Shown: positions 22,082 through 35,200 of the stretch, piece after piece | Layout of the letters: each line of letters starts with the position of its first letter | Numbering within the stretch: the first letter of the stretch is position 1 | NCBI RefSeq assembly: GCF_032118995.1 | Contig: NC_092651.1 | Coordinates: 16,183,349-16,247,348, forward strand | Length of the DNA: 64,000 nt | From: Asterias amurensis | Taxonomy: Eukaryota > Echinodermata > Asteroidea > Forcipulatida > Asteriidae | Direction of reading: 5' to 3' | The notes under the pieces: generated by a model | The model's input: the letters and a program-made list of their open reading frames with translations, nothing else | The model's database searches: none | What the model was told of the DNA's origin: nothing | Program-made: the position numbers and the translations under genes

Positions 22082-22224
22082 TTTGGATTAAATAAATTCA
22101 GACTGTAGAAAAGATGGAGTGATAGGAGGTACGTCACTGCCACACGTTTAAGTGGACCTCCTCTTGGTGCATCCCATATAGGAAAGTACCTCTTTATCTT
22201 TTCCTCCCTAAGATCCAACGCCAT
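22018..22224 (-). other. upstream ORF overlapping the MRPL28 start
   Basis: 68 codons starting MALDLREEKIKRYFP, in another frame, beginning 143 nt before the MRPL28 ATG and ending inside the first coding exon. If it lies in the mRNA leader it could dampen MRPL28 translation. There is no homology evidence that it makes a protein. Confidence 0.3.
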
Positions 22225-22845
22225 TGGTGCACAGTTTGCTAACTGTTTACCATAGCGTACGTACTTTTATTTATGACATACACATAACCGCACTAAAAAT
22301 ACTTAAATATTAAAAATCTGTATATATTTGTAGTTATGGACATATATAGTATTTTAAACAAAAAAAAAACAATTCCTTCCGAACAACAATGACTGGAACT
22401 CAATACATTTCCAGTTGGCCAATCAAAACGTTCAACTCATTTTGGCTCGAGGATCGTTTCCCGACGACACTTGTCAACAACAACCGCATACACGATATCG
22501 TCTGCCCGAAGATAAGCGCTATAAAAAGGCCTACAAAAGTAAGTTGGGCACTAATTTAAACTAATAGAAATGACACGGTATGCATACACACACACACTAC
22601 AGCTAGCTGCCATCTAAGCCCATAATTCAAAGCTGGGTAAAAAACTAGACTGTCATGACTGTGCCCTGTGCATGCTGCCTGTGCTTGTGAAGTTGCCTAT
22701 GCTAGCCTATACCCCACCATTCTCTGATTCTTCTGCTGTGCTTACTCAAACAAAAAGGGGCAGGGCAAGAAGAACACATTGATGATTCTGGGTTAGCTGT
22801 GTGAGTGAATAGTGCCTAGGTATTGCCCCAGTAAACATGGTGTCA

Positions 22846-22955
22846 GGACACTTTATACCTTTGCCATACTTCGTACCCCTGGACACTTTTTTACCCTGGA
22901 CACTTCGTACCCGTGCCCTGCCTGGACACTCCTCTGCTTGGACACTTCGTACCTT
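22846..22955. repeat. degenerate GGACACTTCGTACC minisatellite
   Basis: The word GGACACTT recurs about five times with variable spacing and is often extended to CGTACC (for example CTGGACACTTCGTACCC and TTGGACACTTCGTACC). Confidence 0.7.
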
Positions 22956-23448
22956 TTGCAAGGTACGATTTACGAAGTGATTTATGGACACATGTTATAA
23001 ATATCCACGCAGGCACCTTTCTCGTCGCGAAACGTTTTGTCTACAATACACAGTGATGTAATTTTTTTTATTTCATGAAATCTTATAAAACATATTCTTC
23101 AATCTCTTGCATTTGCAAAGATAGGACAAATCGAAATTGAAGCCTTCCGGTAGGTGTTTTAGATAATCTATAATTTTAGTAAAAAATCTTACCTTTTACT
23201 TAAGACTAAACACAAATTTAGCCTAGCTAAAGTTGTTGATAAAAACACTTAAAAACCCCTGAAAATTTTATGCTTAATGTCGTCTGCCATACTTCCATTC
23301 TTAAATTACAAGATCATGTGATTTTGATATGACAACAAGAGTGAGTACAAAATACTACGCAAATTTCCAGAAATTACCATTTTATTGTAAACTGCACGCG
23401 GGGGTTAAATTTAAAAAAACAAAAACATCAAGGATTTGGTTGGTTTTT

Positions 23449-23775
23449 TTTCAAAATGTCCATAGATTTACATTAAACTTACAGGGTTTGAAGATAATGA
23501 TAGTGGAAATCTTCCCTGAAAATATTACTCACCGAAGGTGCTGTAGTTTTTGAGAAATGAGTAAAACAATGTCAACCAATGAAAATATGTTTGTACATGC
23601 TTAAAACGATTTTCATGACATTGTTTTACTTATTTCCCCAAAACTACAGCACCTCAGCACGTAATGTTTTCAGGGTAGCTTTTTACTACCATTATCTTAA
23701 AACTGTGTAAGTTCAGTGTAAATCTGTGGACATTGTGTTTTTTGTCCTACAAAAGGTACTGTATACACCCTTTAA
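23449..23775. mobile_element. fold-back MITE (CATGACATTGTTTTAC family), copy 1
   Basis: Two halves are inverted copies: GTAGTTTTTGAGAAATGAGT and AAAACAATGTCA on the left, TGACATTGTTTTACTTATTT and AAACTACAGCACCTC on the right. The sister copy is at 39837-40190. Confidence 0.75.
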
Positions 23776-24551
23776 AAAAAAATTGCAAATTTATTATTCA
23801 TATTATTTTATAATTATTTTATAATACAATTATCTATGGAAAAAACAGCATGTTAGTGTTATAAACTTAGTTTTATAAATTAATGGCTTCACCACAGGCT
23901 GTGCTGGGTGGAAGATGGGGGTTTAGTTAATTAGCCTGGTAGAAACCCAACAGGTGATGGGGTAAATAGTTAACACTGGCAGTTAAGATAAAAAGTACTG
24001 AAATAACATGCGTGTCAGTGACAATTGTTTTTTATTTAATACCCCACACAAAAAACACTACAACAAGTTATGTTTTCCATAAGGAAATAATGATATTTCT
24101 AAATATTTTCTATATTTCTAAACTTAGTTTTTAAATGACAAAGAAGAAAAATTCATGGACATAACAATATTTCAAATCTAAACTGGTTATAAATAATTTA
24201 TTTTATTATTCATCTAAACGAACATTAACTTATAAAGCAAATTACAGTTTCACATCAAAAAGCTGAAATACTGGTTCAATTGGTCCACCGTGATCATTTT
24301 CCATTCTACATTGTTTTTAAATGCATATAGTGTTCATCATTTTTGTCGACAGCATTGATTATATTTGTTACTTAAATGTTAAAAAACAATGGGGCTTAAT
24401 TTTTCTCTTAAATATATTTTATTCAGACCAGATAGGAGAATGACCGAAGACTGAAGAGATTTCTTAACACATTCAAGCCGTGATGAAGGCTCAATCAGTG
24501 ATTGACGGTTAGATAGCAATAGTAACATCTGCAGACTGTGGTAGACTAACA

Positions 24552-27500
24552 ATGGCTGAGGAGTAAGTAACAATTCATTTGTCCTTGTGTTGTATTCAGA
24601 AAGTTTGAGAGAGAGGGCCTACAAGGTCAATTTCCACTTAAAGAAGGTGGGGGAAAAAATTACAAGTCTCTAACTAGGCCTTAAACTTCACTCTAGTAAG
24701 GGGCATCTCTATGAAGAAAATTAAATTTTGCATTGGAACTTTTCAAAGGGCACCACATCAAAAGCACAGGGCACCACGGCAATCACTGTGGGTGCTGTGT
24801 GTTATTTCGAGGCCTGTCTAAGGCCAAAAAAACAACAAAAAAACAGTTGATCGTCCCCGCCCGCATCCTTTTGGGGGGCCGCATCCTTTTTTTTTTACGA
24901 TACACTACTTTTCAATTTTTGTCACAAAAAAGTTTTTATTTTTTAATTTTTTAAATCCATCTTTTCAAAAGGACTGGCCTAGGAGCTTTTCGCGAATCTA
25001 ATTTGATGCCCTCAAACACTTGTAACTATCTGTTTCATACAACGATATTAGTTAAAGCCTACCGGCAATTACTTTTAGTGTTTTCCGACCCTGAATAGTG
25101 TGAGTGTTAACACAGGTCCTCATGCAACTAATAGGTATAAATAAGTTTGCGGTTGATTCAAACTGAAGAATTGATGGCCTGTTTGATTTGAAATACTTAG
25201 CAACCATCTTGAAAAAAAAAGTAAATAGTAAGGCCCTCATCCTACCCTTTTTTGAAAAATCCGGACGATCAACTGGTATTTTTTGTTATTTGGCAAAACC
25301 TCTGGTTAAAAGGTTATAAAGTGCTGCTGTATTTATATTTATTGGTTTATTTCATGAAAACAAAAAACATTAAAAAGGAATGTACAGTATGACAACTGAT
25401 GGGTTGAATTGCACTTGTACAATGTACAATGTAAAAGTTGAAACCCTTCATCTGCAGTTTGTGTAAAAATCCTAAAGCAATCGATGTTGTCACTGTTCAA
25501 CTATTACTGTTTGTGCAGAGAATTTTTAGTTGATTCCTTATTTTGAGACTCAAATCTTTTTCTGACAGTCGTGGTGCATTTCGGACTGGTTTCCGTAGAG
25601 CGGAACTTCTTCGAGTGCAAAAGGAGATTGAGAACATCAAAAAGAGATCGCAAAAAGAAGCTGAAACTTCCAAGGAGCAACAAAAAGAGGCAGAAGAAGG
25701 AAAGAATCATGTGATAATCAGGTGACTATATTAATTATAAAGAAACCAACACCGATGGCTTATGACCTTTATATATTCATCAAAGGAAATTTTTGAATGT
25801 TATCTTTCAATTAATTGATTTACATTAATTTGGACAGTTGAATGATGAACTAAGGAGATCAATGTGAAATTACCTCAAATACCTTTGTGGAGTTAGCACA
25901 TTCACTTTGTTGTTGTACATTAATTTTGTTGTTTAATTAAAGTTAGTACATTAATTTTGTTTAAAAAACAAAATTATTGACAGGAAGGCAGCCACAACAG
26001 AAATAACACACTTTTTTGTCAATATCATCCGTTAATAATAATAATAATGAGACTTGTAATGCGCACATACCCACCCTGCTGGGTGTTCAAGGCGCACCTT
26101 GTTCAAGAAACAAATTTATCGTTCATTGATTTATTAAAACAGACTTGAATTATCAAATTGTTTGTTAAGTAACATGTTTTTAAGAGGCATAACCTTCATA
26201 GTCGGTGTTTTCTTGCTATTTATAAACATCCTCAACTTCTTTGTATGCATGTTCGATTTACAGCAACAAGGTCAAGAACGTGTACGTATTTCCAAGTTAA
26301 TTATTTTTATTTGATTTGTGTGACTACTATTTCAAAGTGAATTAATTGTGTTTGATTTGTGTGACTTTGAGTGTGTTTTAATTGTTTGCACACCATTGCT
26401 AACTGATCATTTATTGTTTTTGTGAACTTACTCTGTGCGAAAGTGTTAACGTTACATTTTGTCCATAGTAGCTCAAATATTGCTTCTGCTGGCCTGAAAC
26501 TTCACGAAGGCAACAAAGGCAATTGCTCCATGCCCCCTGGCCATTGCCTTGGTGCCCTTAAAATGCTCCAGTAGAAACTTACAATTTCCTCATAGGGTGC
26601 CCTTTACCCAGGAGAAATGCCTTGGTGCCCTTGCCCATTCACAAACGAAGCATACAGGTCTGCTTGTGTAAGTGATTAATTTAGACAGCGCTAAAAGGTG
26701 TGGAAAATTGAATCAATGCATCTGCAGACATTTCACCCAAAATGTTGATCTCATCCACAAATTCTGGTAAACCTTTTTGTTGGTGAAAATCAAAGCTTCT
26801 TTTCCATATTTTTCTGTCATGAAAAGAATTACCCAGGCAAACAAAATATCGTAGTGACGTATTTGTTTTATATACCAGTGTATGGTCTAAGAAAATTAAA
26901 TGTGTTTTTTTCAAAAACACACACAGTCAATCTCACTAAATGTTTGCTGCACTTTCCACTCTCAATCTTGTGTTATTAGGTCTACAGGAGTGCGGTCGTA
27001 ACCAAAATCTGTTCAGGTCAATGATTTACCAATGTCAAACTCAACTGAAACAGCTTTTTGTTACGACTGCCAAAAGGCATCTCAGGATCTGAACCATCTA
27101 TACATCTCTTTGCCATCTTCACATATTATTCTATTTCCTGAGTCCATTGAATCATTATAAATGTCTTTTCTACTTATTTTGCTCTTGAATTTTTTTTCTG
27201 TTTTAACCTTTCCTTAAAGGCAGTTAATACTTTTGGTAATTGTCAAAGACTACCCTTCACAGTTGGTGTATCTCAACATATGCCTAAAATAACAAACCTG
27301 TGAAAATTTGAGCTCAATCGGTCATCGAACTTGCAAGATAATAATGAAAGAAAAAAACACCATTGTCACACGAAGTTGTGTCGTTTAGATGGTTGATTTC
27401 GAGACCTGAAGTTCTAAACCTGAGGTCTCGAAATCAAATTTGTGGAAAATTACTTCTTTTTCAAAAACTATGGCACTTCAGAGGGAGCAGTTTCTTACAA

Positions 27501-29206
27501 TGTTTTCTACCATCAACCTCTCCCCATTACTCATCACAAAGAAAGGTTTTATGCTAACAATTATTTTGAGTAATTACCAATAGTGTCCACTGCATTTAAA
27601 CTCTAGATAGAAAAATATTATTAATCTTTCAAAGTGGGTATTAGTTTCTTTTCTTTGTAGGCCCTACATGTTTGATTATTCTTTGAGGATTGAATTACTG
27701 ATTTGTTTTCATTCGCATCTAAATCTTTCAGTCAATAAGTGTTGACTTTTCTTTATTTGTAAACAGAGAATTGGCTTTGGATTTCGGGAAGAAAGGAATG
27801 CCCTATGTTCGAAAGACTGAACCCCACTTTGAGGAAAACTTTATCAACCAACCATCACACGTGCAAAAACCTGTGAGTAGTGACTCTTAAAGGAACACGT
27901 TGCCTTGGATCGGTCGAGTTGGTCTTTGAAAAGCGTTTTTAACCGTTATTTTATAAAATGCATATGAGTAGAAAGATGTTGTAAAAGTAGAATACAATGA
28001 TCCACAGAAACATGCCTCGAAAATGCACGGTTTTCCTTTTACCTCGTCGACAAACACGGTCAGCCATTTATGGGAGTCAAATTTTTGACTCCCATAAATG
28101 GCCGACCATGTTTGTTCGCAGAGTAAAAGGAGAACCATGCAATTCCGAGGCAAATTTGTGTAGATCATTGTATTGTACTTTTACAACGTATTTCTACACA
28201 TATGTATTTTATAACAAACAGTTAAAAACGCCATTTGTATGTTAGAATATTGTCTGGTAATATGACATGCTTGATCACAGGTGAACAATCAAATTTGAAT
28301 TCAACAGACTATAGAGACAGTTGCTATATCAAATGATTCAGGCAAGCTTTTGCGTAGTTACGTAAGAGACAGCGAGGGGCGAGCACCCATACACAATTCT
28401 GAATGAATGTGTATGGCACAATGGTACCATGGTTTGCTCATTTGGAGGTTGCAATAGTCCGAGGAATTCAAATGTAAGCGGGTACTTGTGACTTAGGCTT
28501 ATTGCTTTGATGAAATTTCATAATCTTCTCACACAGCCTTCTTTACAGTGACAGTTTGTTTTGTTTTACATAAATCAAATCTTTAATATTCCACTTCATT
28601 GTCAACTCAAAATGTTTTGATAACACACAGGTACCTGGAAGTTTGCCTTCGTACAACCCCCTAGATAAAGAATGGGCTGCTCCATCAGGTGGCACAACAA
28701 AGAAAAATCCATATTGCAAGGAAACTACCATTACCACTGCAGGTAAGTTTACTTCTTCTTTGACAAATAATAAGATTGCCATGAAATGAACTCATTGTAG
28801 ACTTGTTTATATTCATGAAACTGTGACCTTTTTGAAACAACGGCTTCGGCTCTAGGTTCGATTCAGGCTAGCTTGGCCCCTATGAATGTTGTGACAATTG
28901 CGTATGCTTTGCGCACATGCTTAGGGCCTCAGACGAGAGAACACAGCCTGAAGCCATATCCAAAGCCGAAGCCGAGGATTCTAAAATGGCATGTGTATTT
29001 TTGTCATTAACAGCTTCATTCTGAAGCTTAAACTGTATTCGCATTCAATGATTTGGTTCTTACTTACAGAGATGCAAAAGCCACAAGCAAAGACTATGGG
29101 TGTCTTGCCATCACGCAGCACCAAAGACATTGAAAGTCTTCAATTCAGGATGCAAGGCAAGCCAGCGATGGTCAAACCAGAATCTGAGATCAAAGCTATT
29201 GAAAAG
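24552..29206 (+). CDS. TTC6: TTC6 exons 1-5, N-terminus
   Basis: Coding exons: 24552-24562, 25569-25721, 27767-27872, 28631-28742, 29070-29206. The first contributes only 11 coding nt (MAE plus two bases of Asp). Exon 2 reads DRGAFRTGFRRAELLRVQKE and continues as a Lys/Glu-rich probable coiled coil. Exons 3-5 (ELALDFGKKGMPYVRKTEP, PSYNPLDKEWAAPSG, SLQFRMQGKPAMVKPESE) match no domain I know. A short initial exon raises the chance that transcription starts with further non-coding leader. Confidence 0.88.
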
Positions 29207-32200
29207 GTAATTATACCAATACTAGGAGAAGTATCTTAATGTCCCATTAACCCACACCTGTGACGTCATGCTATTGTTAAATCGCTCCATTATTTTGCAC
29301 GAATGGCGCGATGGGTACATCTATTCACCCATTGTGCATAAAAGAGCTAGGGAACAAAGTAAATCAAGTCAATGACACCATTGACCATATATTATTTTGT
29401 TTTTAATGGTTTTTAACAGGTTAATAGAGCTACACATGTATTGCAAAATGATCGTTGACACACAAGTGAACAGCTACATTATTAAATTATTTAGCTGAGA
29501 TGTTAAAAAATAATTATAGAACTACAACAGTAATTTAAGCAGGTCTTAAAGTCAGATAAATCAATTTCATTTTAACCAGTATTTTTGTTTTGTTTTTATT
29601 AATTCCAAATGCTTAATTTATCATACACAAACATGGTAAGTGAGTAAAGTCCCTAAAATTTAAGATTGCAAAGATACTTTTTTCAATATCATCATAAAAT
29701 AACAGGAATTCAACTGAAATTGGTGATCATAAAGGTAGCTTAAATTTGTTTAGTAAAAACAAATCTGAAACTACAGGCTTGTACGCGGGTAGGTCACTTC
29801 TTTTATCTTCACCTTTTGGGTTTTTTGTAGACCAAGAAAGTCGGCTACAACATCATCTGATAGTCTGTTTCTATCACTAACTTGTATAAATTTACTTAAA
29901 GTCAAGAAACAAAATCACTTATCTGCTGCCACTTTCGCTCCCGATCTATGATGCCACTATCGAAGGAACGAGCATATTTCCTAAATGTTGGTCTTCGTCC
30001 ATTGTTCACACACCACCAGTGGTGTTCACTGGAGTGAACAAGCTTACGTAATACATACAAACAATTGACTTAAAAATTAAACAATATCGCGCCATTCGTG
30101 CGAAATAATGGAGCGATTTTAACAATAGCATGACGTCACAGGTGTGGGTTAAGTCGCATAATGCCCTCGGTGAACGCGCCATTCGTGGGTACGAATGGCG
30201 CGCACCTCGGGCATTATCCTATACATAATGAACCTCTTACCAATAATAACAATAATAATAATGGCTTCTTCTATAGCGTACATATTCAATACACGGTGGC
30301 GTTTAAATCGCTTACAGTATATTCTTGCAAGTTTATAAGACTATGTTTGAATTGTAAGACATATTCCTATTACATAGCACCATGTAATGGTTTATAGGGT
30401 GCTGTGGTGCAATATGCTGTCAATCAAATCAGGAACACCGAAAAGAGAAGGGGTTTTCCCAGTGTTCCTGGTTCAACTGGCAGCATATGGCGCCACAGCA
30501 CCTTGTTAACCAGTACATGGTGCTATGTAAAAGGATTAGGTCTCATTATACAAGCATAGTCCCACATACCTTGCAGGAAATACTGTATATTATAAGCCAT
30601 GAGTGTCTACGAGTGGCGGATATGCGCGCTATACAAGAAGCCACTATTATTATTATTATGGAGTGAAGGAGCTTCTTGTACTGATTCCTCTAATTCATTC
30701 TCCCATTAGGCTAATTTAGATTCCTACCGTGGGCCTCCAACCTCGGCTAACACAAGATTAGATTCCAATCAGCAAGAAGACCTGTCCCAGGAGGCTGCAT
30801 CACTACAAGAGAAGCTTCTCAAACCAGCTATCATCGGCAAAGCAGGAACCCTTGCACCTGTCATGTTCTCACAACGAGCCAAACCACCCCCTAGGCCAAC
30901 ATCCAGAAGCAGTATTGATACACCCAGGAAGAAGATTAAAAGTAAACACCGTTTATGTTTTCCTTTAGGTTAAGGGTTTTCACATGTCATTTGAGGAGCT
31001 AAAACTAAGGAACTTCCAAATGGAACTTTAAAGATGTTGTCTACTTTACTTCATGTCAAATCTTTTATGAAGGATTTCAAAGGCACTTGACACTATTGGC
31101 AATTACTCAAAATAATTGTTAGCACAAAAACTTACTTCGTAATGAGCAATGTTGATCATATAAAACATTGTGAGAAACGGATCCCTCTGTAGTAACATAG
31201 TTTTTTAGAAAGAGGTCATTCTCACTCAAATAAAAGAAAAACTTCAGTCTTGAAGCCTTTTGGTATGCATCTGAAAGCACACATATTAGTGCAAAAAGGG
31301 GAAAAAAAATCATCATTCTTTTGCAACTTCGATGACCAGTTGAGCCCAAATTTTTTACAGATTTGTTATTTTATGCATACGCTGGGATAAACCAATAGAG
31401 GATACTGGTCTTTGACAATTATCAAAGGTGTCCAGTGCCTTTAAAAGCCATTTTTAACATTCTCACAGAGCCTATTAAAAGCAGCAAAAAGAGCATAAAG
31501 AAGACACAGTCGGGAGCAAGTTCCCCTTGGGAAGATGCAGACTCAGAAGACTCTAGCTACTTGAGTGATGAGAGCGAAGATCTCACCAAGAGTAGGTCTA
31601 GTTCCAAGACTACCACTCACAAGGGATCCAAAAAGGCAAAGTCTTCAAGACTAGGATCTGCAGGATCTGCCAGCTCTCAGAAGTCAGCAAGTGAGCTCCT
31701 GGCAGAAGCTCAAGACATTGCTGGGCATGATAGCTTACCAATCTATAAGTACGTCAAATTTTTGGTATCATAAAAGTCTTTTTTGAATCTGCGTTTGTGG
31801 AATGCAATCACTTCATACATTAAATCAACCAAAACAATTGAACTTGTTCCACAATAAACAAAAACCTACCTTATGAAGGAATCCAATGATTAACTCTCAT
31901 GAGCATACTTGTTGTTATTTGATTTGTTGCTTTATTATTGTTGGTCAACTTTAATTTGTTTACTGTTTGTTTTTTAACGTTTGTAGTGATTCTTTTTTGT
32001 GCACTTTCATTGTTCGGTGCCACTGTAGGCACTATAAAAATCTTTAACTATTGTTACTATTATTAATCCATAGCTGTCAGATTTTTTTAGTTTTTTTATT
32101 TGTGAACCAATTTCTACTATGATAATTTTCCCAATTTCATGGTCAGGGCCCAATTTCATAGCTATTTTTACTACCGAAATCTGCGCTTATCACCCATCTC

Positions 32201-35200
32201 TGCTCATTGCAAGCACTGAATTTTTGTGTTACTTTGTACGCATAGAATGCCTAGTAGTTTGGAGTATGCACATCAGCACAAGCCAAAATTCTCTGTTAAC
32301 CCATGAAAAAGGCTTGTCGTAAACGCAGAATTCCCTGCACTGTGTTGTGCTAGTTGTTCTGATGTTTCCTTGGTTTTAGTCAATCTCTTATTATACAATA
32401 AAATCTCTTGTTAGGAGGAGGCAGCAATCTAAGCATGACAGATCCTTGGAGAGGAGAGGATCAAAGATGAAGGTGATTGAAGTAGAGAGAGAAGAGTCTC
32501 CTAAGGAAAGATCGGTAGATGACATCATCTCATCACTCAAGGCTGCCAGGGAATCCGGGTAAACAAGCTACATCTTAAGTAGGATTTGAAACTTTGCAAG
32601 GGGGAAACACGATATAGTAAGGTTTGCGGTAACACCATGTGTGTATCTACTTGCCAGGTAGAGTTTGTCCTCAGAGAACTGTCTTTCTTTATTCTACTAC
32701 CACGGAGTAGATTTTTCGGATGTTCAGGAGACAGAAGAGTTCTGAAAAGAACTGTTCTACTTTGTAACTACTACCCGGGCGGAAGGTATGGAAAATAGGC
32801 TGGGACTACTACTTCAGCTTATGGGATCGTAATTAAGTGCACTATCGCAGAGTCAGTTCTTGAATTGGTCTTGAAACTTTCCCTGGGGGAAACACAATAT
32901 AGTAAGGTTTGCAGTAACACCATGTAATGATAATATCTAATTGAGTTGGTGTGGTTCTGTAAAGAGCCATAGGTTTCAACTCAACGTTTCGAAAAATGGG
33001 AAATGATGTTTGAGCACTTTTAGAAGCCCTTCCGGTGTGAAAAGCCTGATATAAAAAACAACTGTTATTTTCATTGTTATGAACCGTTTCCCCACAGTGG
33101 CATCAAATCAGAAGCAGACATCAAGATCCAACAGATTATGCAGAGAGTCCTATCTCGTACTGCAGCAGCACTAGAAACAGAAGAGGAGTCTGCAGTTGGG
33201 ATGGACCAGGAGGAGGAGGAGGCGGAGGGAGAGGAGGATGACGGAGGAGTTAATGTTACCGAACAAGAAAGTAAACTAGGTAAGAGTTTACCGACGGCAC
33301 TGACTATACCCCTTTTAACACATGACATCCCAACATGTCATTTTTTGCGTATATTTTTTACGATTTTCACCCACTTTACACTTTATAAAATAAAATAAAA
33401 ATCGTCATTGAAACTGCTTAACTTTTGACATTGCCTTTTTCATCCACAAATCATCAAAGAAGAACGCAACTCAACACATCAGGCATGTAATTTTTCCGCT
33501 GATCATTTGATTTACTCCTTTTTGGTTCAAAACAATGCCATAGAAAACTGAAAAACACTGTACAAGTGTGAACAGCCATTTTGCAGTTAGAAAGTTGCAT
33601 GTCTTGCATATATGTGTGAGATACATGTCATTCTATCTGCATCCTGCCAGTAGATGTAACTCTTGTTGCTATCATTTATTTCTCTAAGATGTGAGGGACA
33701 GCATGCCAGTTATTCATGTATTCGAAAGCAGCAGCCAAGTTTCCATAGGGCTGTCAGATCATGACACCCCAGCTTTAAAAATAGAAGATTCAACAGAACT
33801 TCAACAGGTAACCAGTTAAAAAATCATTGATTTCCTACTGCTAAGTCTATTTTTTACTCTTGTTTAATTTTTAATTTTGGATTGAAGAAAGAAATATTGT
33901 TGGCGGTCTCCCTTTTTTGTCAATATCTTTGTTCAGGAGTTCAAATCCCTCTTAAGCCGATACAAATATTTTATCAACATATGGAGACCACAACATTAGG
34001 GCTAGGTGAACTTGGTTTGTAGAGCGGCGGGATATTAATCCGGAGGTCACAGGCTCTACTGTAGTTATTTTGTCTTTGTTCAGTCAAAATTATTTCAAAT
34101 TTACGCGGTCACTTTCTTTGTGGTTATTTACTGTTTAATTTGTGTTACTACACTTGAAGTCCAACACTGGTATTTGAATAACCAACACTCGTGTTATAGT
34201 ATGGGTTGCGGTAACACCATGTAATGACGATCTCTAAATGAGTTTGGATGGTTCTGAGAAGAGCCGTTGGTTTCAACTTGACACTGCAACCAGTATGCTC
34301 TGATCGTATCGTCTTCTGGAGAAAAGAGTATCACTACATGGTGTTACTGCAAACCTTACTTTATTGTATTTCCACCATGCAAAGTTTAAAATCCTACTTA
34401 ACATTTGTGTTCTTGATCTTCTTCGAAGGCAAGCACAGAATCCCTCCCTAAAGTTGACCAGGACAGAGTATCAACGGCTGACACTAAAGTTACCAATGGT
34501 GTAACGGAGGATGAGCAGACTGCCTCAGACAGCAAAGAAGCAACCACTAAACCCTCAGTGGAATTCAAAGATGAAGCTGATGAGATACGTTGGGAGGAAG
34601 AGATGGATCTGCAGCAGGCATGGATGGTAAGAAAATGCCTCTATACATTGATTCCATTTCTAACCAGTCTCCTGACGATGACTAGAGCAAGCTAGTTGAA
34701 TCGTTGAGACCATCTAAGAACTCATTGTGAAGTTAATAACCATCCACTTAAAAGCTAAAGTAGTAGTCTCGGCCGATTTTCTACCTTCCGCCCAGGTAGT
34801 GAAAAAGCAGGACAGTTCTTTTTTTTATAAGAAGTCTCCTTGATCCGAAAATCTACTCCGTGGTAGTCATTTATATAAAGCAAGACAGTTCACTGAAGAA
34901 AAAAATCTACCTGGCACACACATGGTGTTACAGCAAACCAAAAATATATTTCTAATCAGTGCAACACAACTCTTGGATGAGTGATTTTGATTTTTCATTT
35001 CACAATTTGTAGGAAGTACATGTGTAAGGAATGTCTCTGGCGACTATGCAAATAAGTTGTCCATATTACATTCAGGGGTTTTCCATAACTTTTCTTTTTT
35101 CACTCGCCTGCTGTACGAGTCAACCAAATTTATTTTACTAGCATTTAGCGACCAAGGGACCACTAATTTCGAACCCTGATATTAGATGTTTACAATTGAA

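Larger units (their letters stand above)
22082..24551. promoter_or_regulatory. divergent intergenic region MRPL28 / TTC6
   Basis: About 2.5 kb separates the two start codons, so both promoters must lie here or just inside. It holds a GGACACTTCGTACC array (22846-22955) and a MITE (23449-23775). I see no convincing TATA box or exon. Function is inferred only from the head-to-head gene layout. Confidence 0.5.

Noticed and set aside
22018-22224. MALDLREEK frame as the MRPL28 N-terminus
   Set aside because: It is not in frame with the splice to exon 2. The ATG at 22081 gives a basic leader and joins correctly.
22846-22955. CRISPR-like or other regular array
   Set aside because: The words are unevenly spaced and degenerate, and this is animal nuclear DNA.
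26255-26285. small extra TTC6 exon (TTTACAG then CAACAAGGTCAAG)
   Set aside because: Exon 2 joins exon 3 in perfect phase without it, and the following donor is poor.
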